The notes: generated by a model not told the origin, from the sequence alone. Shown: positions 51,078 through 60,185, counted from the first letter of the stretch. The stretch is 64,000 nt of DNA from Candidatus Saccharimonadota bacterium (GCA_009992235.1 JAACVZ010000002.1:62001-126000); one strand, 5' to 3'. Numbers and translations: made by a program.

Positions 51078-51790
51078 CGACACTTTTCGGGGAATGATGA
51101 ACGAACAAAATCTCCTGGAAAGCCTCTGTTAAATGCACCGCCAGTTACCGAAATGAAATTAAGGCTCTGAAGGTACGCCGTAGGGTCGGCTATATATTCG
51201 GGTGTATTATGTTTATCGTCTAGAAAAATTTTCACATCAGGAATTGTCTCACCGCCAACATCAAAATAATTACCATAAAATGTTCTAAACTGGTACAAAC
51301 GTTCGCTTACCTCTTGGTAAAGCCGCCGAACTTTGTGTTTATTGAAGACCATAGGCGCATGAAGCTCGAAGCTAATTGGATCATCGACGCCACGCCGTCG
51401 AAGCGCCGCATACAACTCGGCCATTGTCGCAATATATTCACTCCCCTCTGGATACCGACGACGGTAGCTTTCAAGGACGTCTCGCATAAAACCAAAGTTA
51501 ACCGTAGGCATGCGCGGTATGGGCTTCATAAAGAAAAAATCATCATTCATGAGGATAAAATCATCAGAAAGATCGTCCGAACCTACCGCTGCATGCATAT
51601 TGTTCTTAACATTCTGTGGTTTCGTACCAGACTGCTCAACAGGAAGGTACACTACATCCTTGACCCACGAAGGCTTCTCTCCAGCAATAAATACTTTGCC
51701 ATGAGGGATATTTTTCAGCGAGCGCAGCGAATAGCGCAATGCCTCTGAATCGTTTTCGTGGTCCTCTTTCAGTAAATAAACAATATCCAT
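51065..51790 (-). CDS. Stealth-family sugar-phosphate transferase-like protein
   Basis: A 241-residue protein: MDIVYLLKEDHENDSEALRY, SLRSLKNIPHGKVFIAGEKP, then the central SDDFILMNDDFFFMKPIPRM and MVFNKHKVRRLYQEVSERLY. These are the conserved regions CR1 to CR3 of Stealth proteins, hexose-1-phosphate transferases that make phosphodiester-linked surface glycans. The short length suggests that CR4 is reduced or missing (VTGGAFNRGFPGDFVRSSFP may be part of it). Convergent with the glycosyltransferase gene. Confidence 0.8.
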   Translation of the reverse strand: MDIVYLLKEDHENDSEALRYSLRSLKNIPHGKVFIAGEKPSWVKDVVYLPVEQSGTKPQNVKNNMHAAVGSDDLSDDFILMNDDFFFMKPIPRMPTVNFGFMRDVLESYRRRYPEGSEYIATMAELYAALRRRGVDDPISFELHAPMVFNKHKVRRLYQEVSERLYQFRTFYGNYFDVGGETIPDVKIFLDDKHNTPEYIADPTAYLQSLNFISVTGGAFNRGFPGDFVRSSFPEKCRYEV

Positions 51791-51805
51791 ATAATCGGCT
51801 GCCGT

Positions 51806-52891
51806 TTACTTAGAGCGCTTCCTCAACTCTTCTAACAATTCCTTTTCTTTTCGGCTCAACTTCACTGGCGTATCAACAACAATGCTTACAATATGCGGAC
51901 CACGGCGGTCGTTATTCATATGTGGCACACCGTGGCTAGACAACTTAAAGTCGGTTCCTGACTGGGTTCCAGCTGGTACTTTCATGCGCACCATGCCGTC
52001 AACTGTCTCGACGTCTATTTCCGTGCCAAGTGCAGCATCTACCATGCTCACGTGTTCTTCAGAAAGAATAATGTCGCCTTCACGCGTAAAGTGTTTGTGG
52101 GCTTTAACGCGAATATAAACATACAGGTCGCCTTTTTCGCCGCGTCCAACTGCTTCGCCACGCCCGCTCAGACGAATAGTCGCGCCATCGTCTATACCAG
52201 CCGGCACCTTAAGTTTGATGGCCTGCTTGCGACGTTCTGTTCCCGTACCACGACAAACAGAACACACTTTTTCAGGTACTTTACCAAGACCGCCACAGGT
52301 ATCGCAGGCGACTGTCTGCTGGATAGCGCCGAACATCGTATTAACGACTCGCGCCCTCTGTCCAGCGCCCTTACAGTCGGGACAGGTCTTCATATCGTGA
52401 CCAGGTTCAACGGTTGTACCTTTACAGTGCGAACAAATGTCATCAAGATCAAGGCTCAATTCGTGTTCGAGCCCGAATATTGCTTCTTCAAAGGTTAGCT
52501 GAAGCTGCACCTCAACATCGCGACCTCGTTGCGGTCGTTGTTGCCGTGAATTACCGCCAAAAAATTGACCGAATATGTCGCCAAGGCCTTCACCAAAGTC
52601 AAAGTTAACATTTTGGCCACCAAAACCACCGAAGCCTTCAAATGGATTTCCACCACCTTGTCCACCAGATGCCCCGCCTACACCGGCGTGACCAAACTGA
52701 TCGTATCGCTGGCGTTTTTGAGAGTCTTTCAAAACATCGTAGGCTTCACTGACTTCTTTAAACTTCGCCTCGTCACCACCCTCTTTATCTGGGTGATGCT
52801 GCACAGCAAGACGTCGATACGCCTTCTTGAGCTCATCGGCAGATGCGCCTTTTTGCACACCTAATACATCGTAATAATCACGCTTACTCAT
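51806..52891 (-). CDS. dnaJ: Chaperone DnaJ
   Basis: Co-chaperone of DnaK. The J domain ([23 protein letters not shown] in [12 protein letters not shown]), a G/F-rich segment ([20 protein letters not shown]), four zinc motifs ([31 protein letters not shown]) and the C-terminal substrate domains are all present; length 361. TATACT on the minus strand (52900-52905) ends 8 bases before the ATG and a perfect CIRCE operator (52911-52937) lies just behind it, so HrcA should repress it. Confidence 0.96.
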   Translation of the reverse strand: MSKRDYYDVLGVQKGASADELKKAYRRLAVQHHPDKEGGDEAKFKEVSEAYDVLKDSQKRQRYDQFGHAGVGGASGGQGGGNPFEGFGGFGGQNVNFDFGEGLGDIFGQFFGGNSRQQRPQRGRDVEVQLQLTFEEAIFGLEHELSLDLDDICSHCKGTTVEPGHDMKTCPDCKGAGQRARVVNTMFGAIQQTVACDTCGGLGKVPEKVCSVCRGTGTERRKQAIKLKVPAGIDDGATIRLSGRGEAVGRGEKGDLYVYIRVKAHKHFTREGDIILSEEHVSMVDAALGTEIDVETVDGMVRMKVPAGTQSGTDFKLSSHGVPHMNNDRRGPHIVSIVVDTPVKLSRKEKELLEELRKRSK

Positions 52892-52910
52892 ATGTATTTA
52901 GTATAAGATA

Positions 52911-52937
52911 CTAGCACTCAAATGTCTAGAGTGCTAG
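52911..52937. promoter_or_regulatory. CIRCE operator between dnaJ and the glycosidase-like gene
   Basis: CTAGCACTC, nine bases, GAGTGCTAG: a perfect 9-9-9 inverted repeat matching the HrcA operator consensus TTAGCACTC-N9-GAGTGCTAA. It lies 5 bases behind the dnaJ -10 box and also covers the likely -35 zone of the divergent gene at 52973, whose TATACT is at 52960-52965. Confidence 0.95.
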
Positions 52938-52972
52938 TGTCCCTAAAGCCACGCCATGCTATACTGACCATA

Positions 52973-54091
52973 ATGGCTACGCTTAAACAAAAAATTGGAC
53001 CAATCCTCGGAACAATCCGCGCAGAATACCGACAAATCGCCAACCGCTATTTTAAGAGCATCCGTCGATTTTCCGGCAACGCTGAAGAAGTTTGCCAGCA
53101 GATCCTTGACCTTCTCTGGGCAGGCGATTTTTATCGAACGAGCCTTGGTCACTATAACTTCTTCTGGATGCGCGATTTCGGCACTGTTGCCGAATCACTC
53201 ACGACTCTCGTCAATACCACACGGGTCCACACAACACTTCGATGGGCCCTACGCCACTACAGCAAAGCTGGGCGCATTACCACCTGTATCGACAAGGCCG
53301 GGCACACTTTCAACGCACCAGGCAAACCAAGCATTGACGCCCTCCCTTGGCTACTACACTCTATTGTCGTCAGCGGGTACATACTGAACGCCGCTGAAAA
53401 AGAGTTCCTTAGCCATCAGCTTAAGTGGTTTACCGAAAGTTATCTTGATGCAAGCGGCGACCTTAGGCCTAACCTAACCATAGCCGAAATGCGCGATGCT
53501 ATCTACTACGATCGTAGCGCCTATGCAATCTCGCTAATTGGGCGAATGGCGCATTGCGTGCGAGTCTTGAAACTCCCCGGCTTCCCTTTTACTCCCGAAG
53601 CTTACCGCGCAATTCTGCTCGAACACTACTGGAACGGTAGCTACTTCAACGCCGACAGAACAAACGACGCCTATAGTTCCGACAGTGCACTCATGCCTTT
53701 CTTCTTAAAGGTGGTTGACGACAAGACAATGGCCGACGAGACATTCCGTTACATCAGCCAAAAGAAACTGAATATGCCGTATCCCCTGAAATACGGCGAG
53801 CACGACAATGAGTTTCGACACCGTTTCGGTATGGGTAAGTGGATAATGCCCAACTACACCGGAACGACCATCTGGACATGGCACGCAACCTTTTACCTTC
53901 ATCTCTTAAGACGGTACAATCACCCTGACTACACGCTACAATACAAGAAATTTGCCCGGTTGATTGAGAAAACCGGCACCTATCCTGAGCTTCTCAACCC
54001 CGACGCCTCATGGTACAACGCGCCATTTTACCGCTCTGACCCCGGTATGGTGTGGGTGGCACTGTTTCTTGAGCTCCCAAAACCAAAGTAG
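52973..54091 (+). CDS. Six-hairpin glycosidase-like protein
   Basis: A 372-residue protein with an alpha/alpha-toroid pattern of repeated helices: WAGDFYRTSLGHYNFFWMRD, ALRHYSKAGRITTCIDKAGH, DALPWLLHSIVVSGYILNAA, and AYSSDSALMPFFLKVVDDKT. The FWMRDFG and DxA/Glu positions recall GH15/GH63-type glucosidases and neutral-trehalase relatives, but the exact activity is uncertain. It has no signal peptide, so acts inside the cell. The ATG at 52973 lies 7 bases after TATACT (52960-52965); the frame upstream of it lies inside the CIRCE region. Divergent from dnaJ and probably heat-responsive. Confidence 0.75.
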   Translation: MATLKQKIGPILGTIRAEYRQIANRYFKSIRRFSGNAEEVCQQILDLLWAGDFYRTSLGHYNFFWMRDFGTVAESLTTLVNTTRVHTTLRWALRHYSKAGRITTCIDKAGHTFNAPGKPSIDALPWLLHSIVVSGYILNAAEKEFLSHQLKWFTESYLDASGDLRPNLTIAEMRDAIYYDRSAYAISLIGRMAHCVRVLKLPGFPFTPEAYRAILLEHYWNGSYFNADRTNDAYSSDSALMPFFLKVVDDKTMADETFRYISQKKLNMPYPLKYGEHDNEFRHRFGMGKWIMPNYTGTTIWTWHATFYLHLLRRYNHPDYTLQYKKFARLIEKTGTYPELLNPDASWYNAPFYRSDPGMVWVALFLELPKPK

Positions 54092-54142
54092 CTAATCTAC
54101 CAACTATTGTATTTTCCTATAGAATATGCTATAATAGCACTA

Positions 54143-54595
54143 ATGAACATCGAAAAACTCTATGCGCCTGAAACCTGGGATCCAGAGGACACTTTCGACC
54201 CTATAGTTCAATCGACCTTCATACTGCGCGAGGCCGCTGCATATATCGAGGAGGACGCTACTCTCGAGTATGCCAGACGGGGTAATCTGTTTATCGCCCA
54301 CGATAGTCGTGACGACTTAATCAAAGCCGCTGCACACTTCGAGCCACGAGCACACCTTGAAGAGCCTGAAGCGTGGATTCATCATCTAGCCGTTCATCCC
54401 GACTTCCAAAGACAGGGTATCGGTACGGAAATGATTTCATATTTTGGCACGTACTGTCTGGATCGAAGAATTAAGACGATCAAACTACACCCATCACCAA
54501 GCTCGATCCCCTTTTACGTTGACGACAATGGATTCACGTTAAACAGAATGGGCGGCGGCGGATACATTGCCACTAAAAAGATAGTTGATATATAA
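54143..54595 (+). CDS. GNAT-family acetyltransferase
   Basis: A 150-residue GNAT protein: acetyl-CoA site WIHHLAVHPDFQRQGIGTEM (Q-R-Q-G-I-G-T), preceded by IAHDSRDDLIKAAAHFEPRA and followed by KTIKLHPSPSSIPFYVDDNG. The substrate is unknown. The ATG at 54143 lies 7 bases after TATAAT (54130-54135); the frame 12 codons longer would cross that promoter. A two-way terminator separates it from dnaK. Confidence 0.85.
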   Translation: MNIEKLYAPETWDPEDTFDPIVQSTFILREAAAYIEEDATLEYARRGNLFIAHDSRDDLIKAAAHFEPRAHLEEPEAWIHHLAVHPDFQRQGIGTEMISYFGTYCLDRRIKTIKLHPSPSSIPFYVDDNGFTLNRMGGGGYIATKKIVDI

Positions 54596-54626
54596 AAAAC
54601 GAGACCTCGCAGGCCTCGCTTTTTAT
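54595..54626. terminator. Bidirectional terminator between the GNAT gene and dnaK
   Basis: CGAGACCT (54600-54607), loop CGC, AGGCCTCG (54611-54618) with one A-C mismatch, flanked by A-tract and T-tract, so it serves both converging genes. Confidence 0.85.
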
Positions 54627-54643
54627 TTGGCTAAGAATATTAC

Positions 54644-56551
54644 CTACTTAGCATCGTTTTCTTTTTTGTCGTCTTTCTTTTCGTCGTCGACAACTTCACC
54701 TTCTACGGGACCGTCAGATGCTTTTTCGCCTTCTTCACCTTCTGCCGGAGCAGCTTCTTGGTAAAGCTTGGCGCCAATTGGCATGATCGCATCGTTTAGC
54801 GCCTTAGCGGAGGTTTCAAGCTCATCCTTGTCGGTTGATTCTTGGTGCTTTTTGGCCTCTTCAACGGCTGCCTCAATAACCTTTTTATCTTCATCGGAAA
54901 TCTTGTCCTTGAATTCATCGGGCATCTTTTCAGCTTGGTAAATAGCGTTTTCTAGTTGATTACGCGTATCAACCGTTTCACGCTTTTTCTTGTCTTCATC
55001 GGCGTGAAGCTCGGCTTCTTTTTGGGCCTTCTCGATATCTTCCTTCGAGAGGTTTCCACTGTTTTGGATAGTAATAGATTGCTCTTTACCGGTACCCTTG
55101 TCCTTTGCAGACACATTCAAGATACCATTTGCGTCAAGATTAAACGTCACCTCGACTTGTGGAACCCCTCGGGGAGCTGGAGCGATACCATCAAGAATGA
55201 AGCGCCCAAGCGATTTGTTGTCGCCGGCCATTTCACGTTCACCCTGTAGGACATGAATTTCTACTTGTGGCTGGTTATCGGCCGCTGTAGAGAATGTCTC
55301 ACTTTTGCTCGTCGGAACGGTTGTATTTCGCTCTATAAGCTTAGTCGATACACCGCCCATAGTTTCAATACCAAGGCTCAGCGGAGTCACGTCAAGCAGG
55401 AGCACGTCTTTAACATCACCAGCAAGAACACCCCCTTGAATTGCAGCACCAACGGCCACAACCTCGTCTGGGTTAACGCCCTTCAACGGCTCTTTTCCGA
55501 AGATTTCCTTAACTCGTGCAGCAACAGCCGGCATACGAGTCATACCACCAACAAGAACAATCTCGTTAATGTCGCTAGCCTTAAGTCCAGCGTCTTTAAG
55601 CGCCTTTTCAACCGGGTCAGCTAGACGAGTGATGAGCTCCTTAACAAGCTCTTCGAGTTTTGCACGGGTCAACTTGTATTCAAAGTGCTTTGGTCCATCG
55701 GCGTCAGCAGTAAGGAATGGTAGATTGATTTCGTATTCAGTAGTTGAAGAAAGTTCTTTCTTGGCTTTCTCGGCCTCGTCCTTAAGACGTTGCATAGCTG
55801 CATTGTCGCCCTTGAGGTTAATGCCTGATTCTTTCTTAAATTCATCGAGGAAATGATTCACGATTCGATTGTCAAAGTCTTCACCACCGAGGTGAGTGTC
55901 ACCGTTGGTGCTCTTTACCTCAAACACGCCGTCGCCAAGTTCAAGAATAGACACGTCAAACGTTCCACCACCTAGGTCGAATACGGCAATTTTTTCGTCT
56001 TTCTTACTCTCGAGCCCATAAGCAAGTGCAGCCGCAGTTGGCTCGTTAATAATTCGCTTCACTTCAAGACCGGCAATTTTACCGGCATCTTTTGTCGCTT
56101 GGCGCTGTGAGTCGTCGAAGTACGCCGGAACGGTGATAACCGCTTCGGTAACTTTTTCACCAAGGAAAGCTTCGGCATCGGCCTTAAGCTTTGAAAGAAT
56201 CATAGCTGAGACTTCCTCTGGTGTATATTCTTTGTCACCCAGCTTCACAGCAACGCCGTTGCCCTTCTTAACAATTTCATATGGCATGATATCGAGGTCT
56301 TTTTGGACTTCATCATCTGAAAACTTGCGACCAATAAGCCGTTTTACACCATAGATAGTGTTTTTTGCGTTCGTGACGCGCTGTCGTTGTGCTACCTGGC
56401 CAACGAGTCGTTCGCCCGATTTATTAATTGCGACGACACTTGGTGTCGTTCGATTTCCTTCGGCGTTTGCAATAACTTCAGGCTTACCCGCTACCATATA
56501 GGCGAGCGCACTGTTAGTTGTACCGAGGTCGATTCCAATAATTTTACCCAT
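54644..56551 (-). CDS. dnaK: Chaperone DnaK (Hsp70)
   Basis: ATP-driven chaperone. Hallmarks: [94 protein letters not shown]; then the substrate domain and an acidic Lys/Asp/Glu tail. Length 635. AAGGAGA precedes the ATG with TATAGT at the start of the leader, so unlike most genes here it has a leader. Two CIRCE operators lie directly upstream. dnaK is separated from grpE and hrcA by an oxidase gene. Confidence 0.97.
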   Translation of the reverse strand: MGKIIGIDLGTTNSALAYMVAGKPEVIANAEGNRTTPSVVAINKSGERLVGQVAQRQRVTNAKNTIYGVKRLIGRKFSDDEVQKDLDIMPYEIVKKGNGVAVKLGDKEYTPEEVSAMILSKLKADAEAFLGEKVTEAVITVPAYFDDSQRQATKDAGKIAGLEVKRIINEPTAAALAYGLESKKDEKIAVFDLGGGTFDVSILELGDGVFEVKSTNGDTHLGGEDFDNRIVNHFLDEFKKESGINLKGDNAAMQRLKDEAEKAKKELSSTTEYEINLPFLTADADGPKHFEYKLTRAKLEELVKELITRLADPVEKALKDAGLKASDINEIVLVGGMTRMPAVAARVKEIFGKEPLKGVNPDEVVAVGAAIQGGVLAGDVKDVLLLDVTPLSLGIETMGGVSTKLIERNTTVPTSKSETFSTAADNQPQVEIHVLQGEREMAGDNKSLGRFILDGIAPAPRGVPQVEVTFNLDANGILNVSAKDKGTGKEQSITIQNSGNLSKEDIEKAQKEAELHADEDKKKRETVDTRNQLENAIYQAEKMPDEFKDKISDEDKKVIEAAVEEAKKHQESTDKDELETSAKALNDAIMPIGAKLYQEAAPAEGEEGEKASDGPVEGEVVDDEKKDDKKENDAK

Positions 56552-56580
56552 AGTAGTTAAATCTCCTTATACTATATATT

Positions 56581-56607
56581 CTAGCACTCCCTTGATGAGA
56601 TTGCTAA
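56581..56607 (-). promoter_or_regulatory. CIRCE operator 1 of dnaK (one arm degenerate)
   Basis: CTAGCACTC, nine bases, GATTGCTAA: matches the HrcA operator with one changed base in the second arm. It lies directly behind the dnaK -10 region. Confidence 0.85.
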
Positions 56608-56627
56608 CTGTGTCTATTGTAATAAAA

Positions 56628-56654
56628 CTGGCACTCGTATGTCAAGAGTGCTAA
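56628..56654 (-). promoter_or_regulatory. CIRCE operator 2 of dnaK
   Basis: CTGGCACTC, nine bases, GAGTGCTAA, with one change from the palindrome. It overlaps the stop codon of the upstream oxidase gene by four bases. Tandem CIRCE sites allow stronger repression of dnaK. Confidence 0.88.
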
Positions 56655-58264
56655 TCGCCATTTTTTGTGATTATGTGCGAAAGTGCAAATTCGTAGGTGC
56701 CACCAACCTTCTTACCGGTGTTAAATATGCCGTTCGGGTCAAATAAATTCTTCACTTCCTCAAACAGCTTCACCATATCTGGACCAAACTGCTTTTCGAG
56801 AAATGGTGTCCGGATAATACCGTCGTTGTGATCGGCGCTTATTGAACCGCCGTAGCTAATAACAAGGTCATTTACCTTTGCCTCAAGCTCCATAATCCGC
56901 CGCGAGGCACCGTCTGCCTCCATATCGGCCAGCGGTACAAGCCGAATGCTTCCGGCGCCAATATGGCCAGCGTAGGTGTAGGTCATGTTGTATTCTTTCA
57001 AGATAGCCTCAAGTTCACCAAGAAATGCACCATAATTCTCGAGTGGCACAATTGTATCTTCTAAAAAAGCTTGAGCACGAGTATTGGCTAGCGGATGGTC
57101 AAGCAGCATTTTAAAGCTTTTGCGTCGTATAGTTAGGAAACTTTCAACCGTCGCCTGGTCGTCAATCCAGAATGTTTCGTGTCCCAATTTTTCAAGCATT
57201 TCTTTTGCTTGGCCGGCGATAACATCAGCTCGATGCTGTTCGTCCGCCTCAAATACCGACAGAATAACCATGTGCTTACCTCTCGCAACATGTGCTCTCT
57301 CGGCATCTTCAGGATAGTACCTCTCTGCAAACTCATAGGTAAAATGGTCAAATGTTTCGCAGGTCATTGGGTCGTATCGAAGTGTCGTCTTCACCACTTC
57401 AGCCAGTTTTCCTAGGTCACCAACAGGGGTAACTATCATTCGTTGGTATGCACCTGGTTTCACAAGTTTCAGTTCAGCCTCGGAAATAATACCAAGCGTC
57501 CCCTGCGCACCTATAAACAGACGCCCAAGGTTAAACACCTGCTGGTGTCTGTCCCACAGTTCCCATAAAGCATATCCAGCAGCGTTCTTAACCGTTCGCG
57601 GGTGATGCGCTGCAATCGTATGCGCATTTTCTTCTAGTAGTTGGGTCATGTGCCGGTATATGTGTCCCTCAAAGTCAGGCTGCTTCTTCTTATCTTCAAG
57701 CTGCAGGCGGGTAAGCGGTCCGAAAGTATATTCGTTGCCGTCAGACAACACAACCTGCACCTCGTTAACGTTGGCGCTGGTTGGGCCGTACTTAATGGAT
57801 TGCTCGCCACTGGCATTATTGCCTAGCATACCCCCAATACCGCAAATGTCTCGAGACGATGTATAAGGAGCAAAGAGTAACCCGGCCTCCCGGACTTGCT
57901 TTTCAACTGCGAGGTGCATTGCGCCAGACTGAGTGCGAACAGTTCGAGCAATGTTATCAACGCTTCCAACGAATGTATAATATCTCTTTAAATCGAGCAC
58001 GTAACCTTCGGTTAAAGACCCGCCAGACATACAAGTTCCTCCGACGCGCGGAGCAAGTGTTACCGGATGGCCCGCCTCGACTTGGGCATTGGCCCATTTC
58101 ACTATTGAAGCAATGTCATTGGTGTCCCGGGGCGCGATAACGCCTCGGGGCTCGACCTCAAATATACTCGCATCACGAGACACTAGACGTCGAGCATCGT
58201 CACTGACATCAATGTCACCGTTAAAGTTTTTATCTGCAAGTAATATATCGAGGCGCCCACTCAT
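56651..58264 (-). CDS. FAD-binding oxidase, GlcD/D-lactate dehydrogenase type
   Basis: A 537-residue flavoprotein of the FAD_binding_4/FAD-oxidase_C family: VTLAPRVGGTCMSGGSLTEG, DICGIGGMLGNNASGEQSIK, FIGAQGTLGIISEAELKLV and the C-terminal TYAGHIGAGSIRLVPLADME with SADHNDGIIRTPFLEKQFG and LFDPNGIFNTGKKVG. Such enzymes oxidise 2-hydroxy acids such as D-lactate or glycolate; here the fused Fe-S domain of larger relatives is absent. It sits between grpE and dnaK on the same strand, so a read-through from the heat-shock promoter is possible. Confidence 0.88.
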   Translation of the reverse strand: MSGRLDILLADKNFNGDIDVSDDARRLVSRDASIFEVEPRGVIAPRDTNDIASIVKWANAQVEAGHPVTLAPRVGGTCMSGGSLTEGYVLDLKRYYTFVGSVDNIARTVRTQSGAMHLAVEKQVREAGLLFAPYTSSRDICGIGGMLGNNASGEQSIKYGPTSANVNEVQVVLSDGNEYTFGPLTRLQLEDKKKQPDFEGHIYRHMTQLLEENAHTIAAHHPRTVKNAAGYALWELWDRHQQVFNLGRLFIGAQGTLGIISEAELKLVKPGAYQRMIVTPVGDLGKLAEVVKTTLRYDPMTCETFDHFTYEFAERYYPEDAERAHVARGKHMVILSVFEADEQHRADVIAGQAKEMLEKLGHETFWIDDQATVESFLTIRRKSFKMLLDHPLANTRAQAFLEDTIVPLENYGAFLGELEAILKEYNMTYTYAGHIGAGSIRLVPLADMEADGASRRIMELEAKVNDLVISYGGSISADHNDGIIRTPFLEKQFGPDMVKLFEEVKNLFDPNGIFNTGKKVGGTYEFALSHIITKNGD

Positions 58265-58287
58265 ATTACTCTTATGGTAGCACAGAT

Positions 58288-58761
58288 TTACTGTCGAGTA
58301 ACCTTCACCATTGCATGACGAATAACCCGTCCGTTCATGGTATAGCCAGCCTGGAGCTCTTCAGCAATAACCTCTTTTTCACCCGAAGCATCTTCATCAA
58401 ACTGAATTGCTTCGTGCAGTTCAGGATTAAACTCAGCGCCAATTGTCGCATCAATTCGCTTCACTTGTAGCCCTTCGAGCGATGAGCCGAGCTGTTTCAC
58501 AAGACCAGTCACCCCTTGGGCCCAAGAATGATCTTTAAGATCTTCTGGAACATACCGAATAGCTCGCTCGATATTATCAATGACCGGCAATAACTTCATA
58601 ACAGCTGATGATTGACCAATTTCTCGAGCTGCAATCTTCTCGGCATCAACTCGTTTTCGATAGTTCTCAAAGTCTGCCTGTACGCGTTGGATGTCGCCTG
58701 TTAATTCATCAATCGTCTGCAACAACTCTTTCTCACGCTTTGTCTGCTTCTTCTCTGCCAC
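58288..58761 (-). CDS. grpE: Nucleotide exchange factor GrpE
   Basis: Exchange factor for DnaK. The 157-residue protein has a long coiled-coil (KREKELLQTIDELTGDIQRV, FENYRKRVDAEKIAAREIGQ), LLPVIDNIERAIRYV, and the signature VKRIDATIGAEFNPELHEAI with EELQAGYTMNGRVIRHAMVK. Its first base overlaps the last base of hrcA, so hrcA and grpE form one operon under the CIRCE site at 59485-59511. Confidence 0.95.
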   Translation of the reverse strand: MAEKKQTKREKELLQTIDELTGDIQRVQADFENYRKRVDAEKIAAREIGQSSAVMKLLPVIDNIERAIRYVPEDLKDHSWAQGVTGLVKQLGSSLEGLQVKRIDATIGAEFNPELHEAIQFDEDASGEKEVIAEELQAGYTMNGRVIRHAMVKVTRQ

Positions 58762-59465
58762 TATAAAATCTCCTCTAACATTGCTCCAGTATGACGCACT
58801 AAGCGCATAACCTTAGCGTAGCTCTGTCTGGTCGGACCAAGCACACCAATATAGCTATTGTCGCTATAAGGCGACCTGAACCGGCTAATAATAAGTGTCG
58901 ATCCGCTTGCTTTACCAATTGGGTTTTCGGCGCCAATATACACGTTCAACGGCTCATTCGGTGCTGCCTCTCGCAACCACGGCTCAAGGTTATCTAACAA
59001 TCGTGCAACTGCTTGCGCGTGGCCAGCCTGACTAAACTCAGGTTGAGAGAATAGATTACCGATACCGCTTAAGTACAATTCACCTCCAATAGTGGCAAGT
59101 CCAAGATTCTGGGTTAGCTCAACTAAACTATCTACCGCGCTACGAATAGTACGGTCGGCGCCACCTTGAGTGTTCACTCGGGCTTCAATCGCTCTCGCAC
59201 TGCGATCGAGTAATGGCTGCTCGTAGGGTTCGGTGCCGTTGAGACTGTTGACGTAGTAGCGATACCCAGCATCTGTTGGAATACGCCCTGCGCTGGTGTG
59301 GGGTTGTTCAATGAAGCCCATCTCTTCAAGCCGAGCCATTTCACTTCGAATGGTTGCACTTGAAACACCAAATAATTTCGCCAACATGACACTTCCAACA
59401 GGAGCAGCAATTTCTGCGTGCTGCTCAATAATGGCCGAAAGAATAAATCGTTGTCGGTCTGTCAT
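58761..59465 (-). CDS. hrcA: Heat-inducible repressor HrcA, short form
   Basis: Repressor binding CIRCE. Residues 1-75 form the winged helix (DRQRFILSAIIEQHAEIAAP, VSSATIRSEMARLEEMGFIE, PHTSAGRIPTDAGYRYYVNS). The remaining part holds the GAF-like sensing domain (GNLFSQPEFSQAGHAQAVAR, NVYIGAENPIGKASGSTLII, GVLGPTRQSYAKVMRLVRHT). At 234 residues it is about 100 shorter than Bacillus HrcA. The ATG at 59463-59465 is set by TATACT (minus strand, 59472-59477) 6 bases upstream. The CIRCE site behind that box implies autoregulation. Confidence 0.94.
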   Translation of the reverse strand: MTDRQRFILSAIIEQHAEIAAPVGSVMLAKLFGVSSATIRSEMARLEEMGFIEQPHTSAGRIPTDAGYRYYVNSLNGTEPYEQPLLDRSARAIEARVNTQGGADRTIRSAVDSLVELTQNLGLATIGGELYLSGIGNLFSQPEFSQAGHAQAVARLLDNLEPWLREAAPNEPLNVYIGAENPIGKASGSTLIISRFRSPYSDNSYIGVLGPTRQSYAKVMRLVRHTGAMLEEIL

Positions 59466-59484
59466 GTCGCTAGTATAAATTAAC

Positions 59485-59511
59485 CTAGCACTCTCTGTCA
59501 ATGAGTGCTAG
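59485..59511 (-). promoter_or_regulatory. CIRCE operator of hrcA-grpE
   Basis: CTAGCACTC, nine bases, GAGTGCTAG: a perfect HrcA operator located 7 bases behind the hrcA -10 box. Its presence makes hrcA self-regulating. Confidence 0.95.
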
Positions 59512-59560
59512 AGATGCTTTGTTGAAATAGGGGAGTAAATGCCGTATACTCGCTGGATAC

Positions 59561-60175
59561 ATGGCAGGAAACTCACACACGTCACAACTTGCCCACCTAA
59601 TCGGTAGCGGATCGATAAATTTCTTCGGCCTACCATTTGCCGGAAAAGATAGCCAAGCGAAACTTCTCGCCGATGCAGTAAACGGTGCGGTCATAAGTGG
59701 CGGTGATATCTTGCGAGCTAGCGCATCAGACGAAGTTAAAAAAATCATCGCCGACGGACATCTTGCTCCAACCGACGAGTACAGGCAACTTATTCTCCCC
59801 TATTTTTCTAGAGATGAATTTAAGGGTAAACCTCTTATTTTAAGTTCAGTCGGAAGATGGAGCGGCGAGGAAGAACCTGTTATTTCAGCGCTTAATAGCG
59901 CAGAACACTCGCTAAAAGCAGTTATATATTTACACCTCGACGAGAAGCATATCTTCAACCGTTTTTCTCACCCCGATGTTAAGCAGACAAGGGGCCTACG
60001 TGATGACGACATTGAACATAAACTCCACGTTCGTATTGCCGAGTTCCACGAAAAAACACAGCCGGTGCTCGACCACTACAAAAAACTTGGTTATCTTATT
60101 GAAGTTGATGCAAACCAGCAACTCGATGCAGTTGAGGAGCAGATCCACAAAGCCCTCATAGAAAAACTTTCTTAG
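59561..60175 (+). CDS. Adenylate kinase-like nucleoside monophosphate kinase
   Basis: A 204-residue P-loop kinase: INFFGLPFAGKDSQAKLLAD (G-x4-GK), VISGGDILRASASDEVKKII in the NMP-binding position, VIYLHLDEKHIFNRFSHPDV, then RGLRDDDIEHKLHVRIAEFH (R-x-D-D motif) and LDHYKKLGYLIEVDANQQLD. These are adenylate kinase family features, but the P-loop (usually GPPGAGKGT) is altered and the lid is short. A true adk may lie elsewhere, so the exact nucleotide is uncertain. TATACT (59545-59550) ends 10 bases before the ATG. Confidence 0.8.
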   Translation: MAGNSHTSQLAHLIGSGSINFFGLPFAGKDSQAKLLADAVNGAVISGGDILRASASDEVKKIIADGHLAPTDEYRQLILPYFSRDEFKGKPLILSSVGRWSGEEEPVISALNSAEHSLKAVIYLHLDEKHIFNRFSHPDVKQTRGLRDDDIEHKLHVRIAEFHEKTQPVLDHYKKLGYLIEVDANQQLDAVEEQIHKALIEKLS

Positions 60176-60185
60176 TTAGAAAAAG

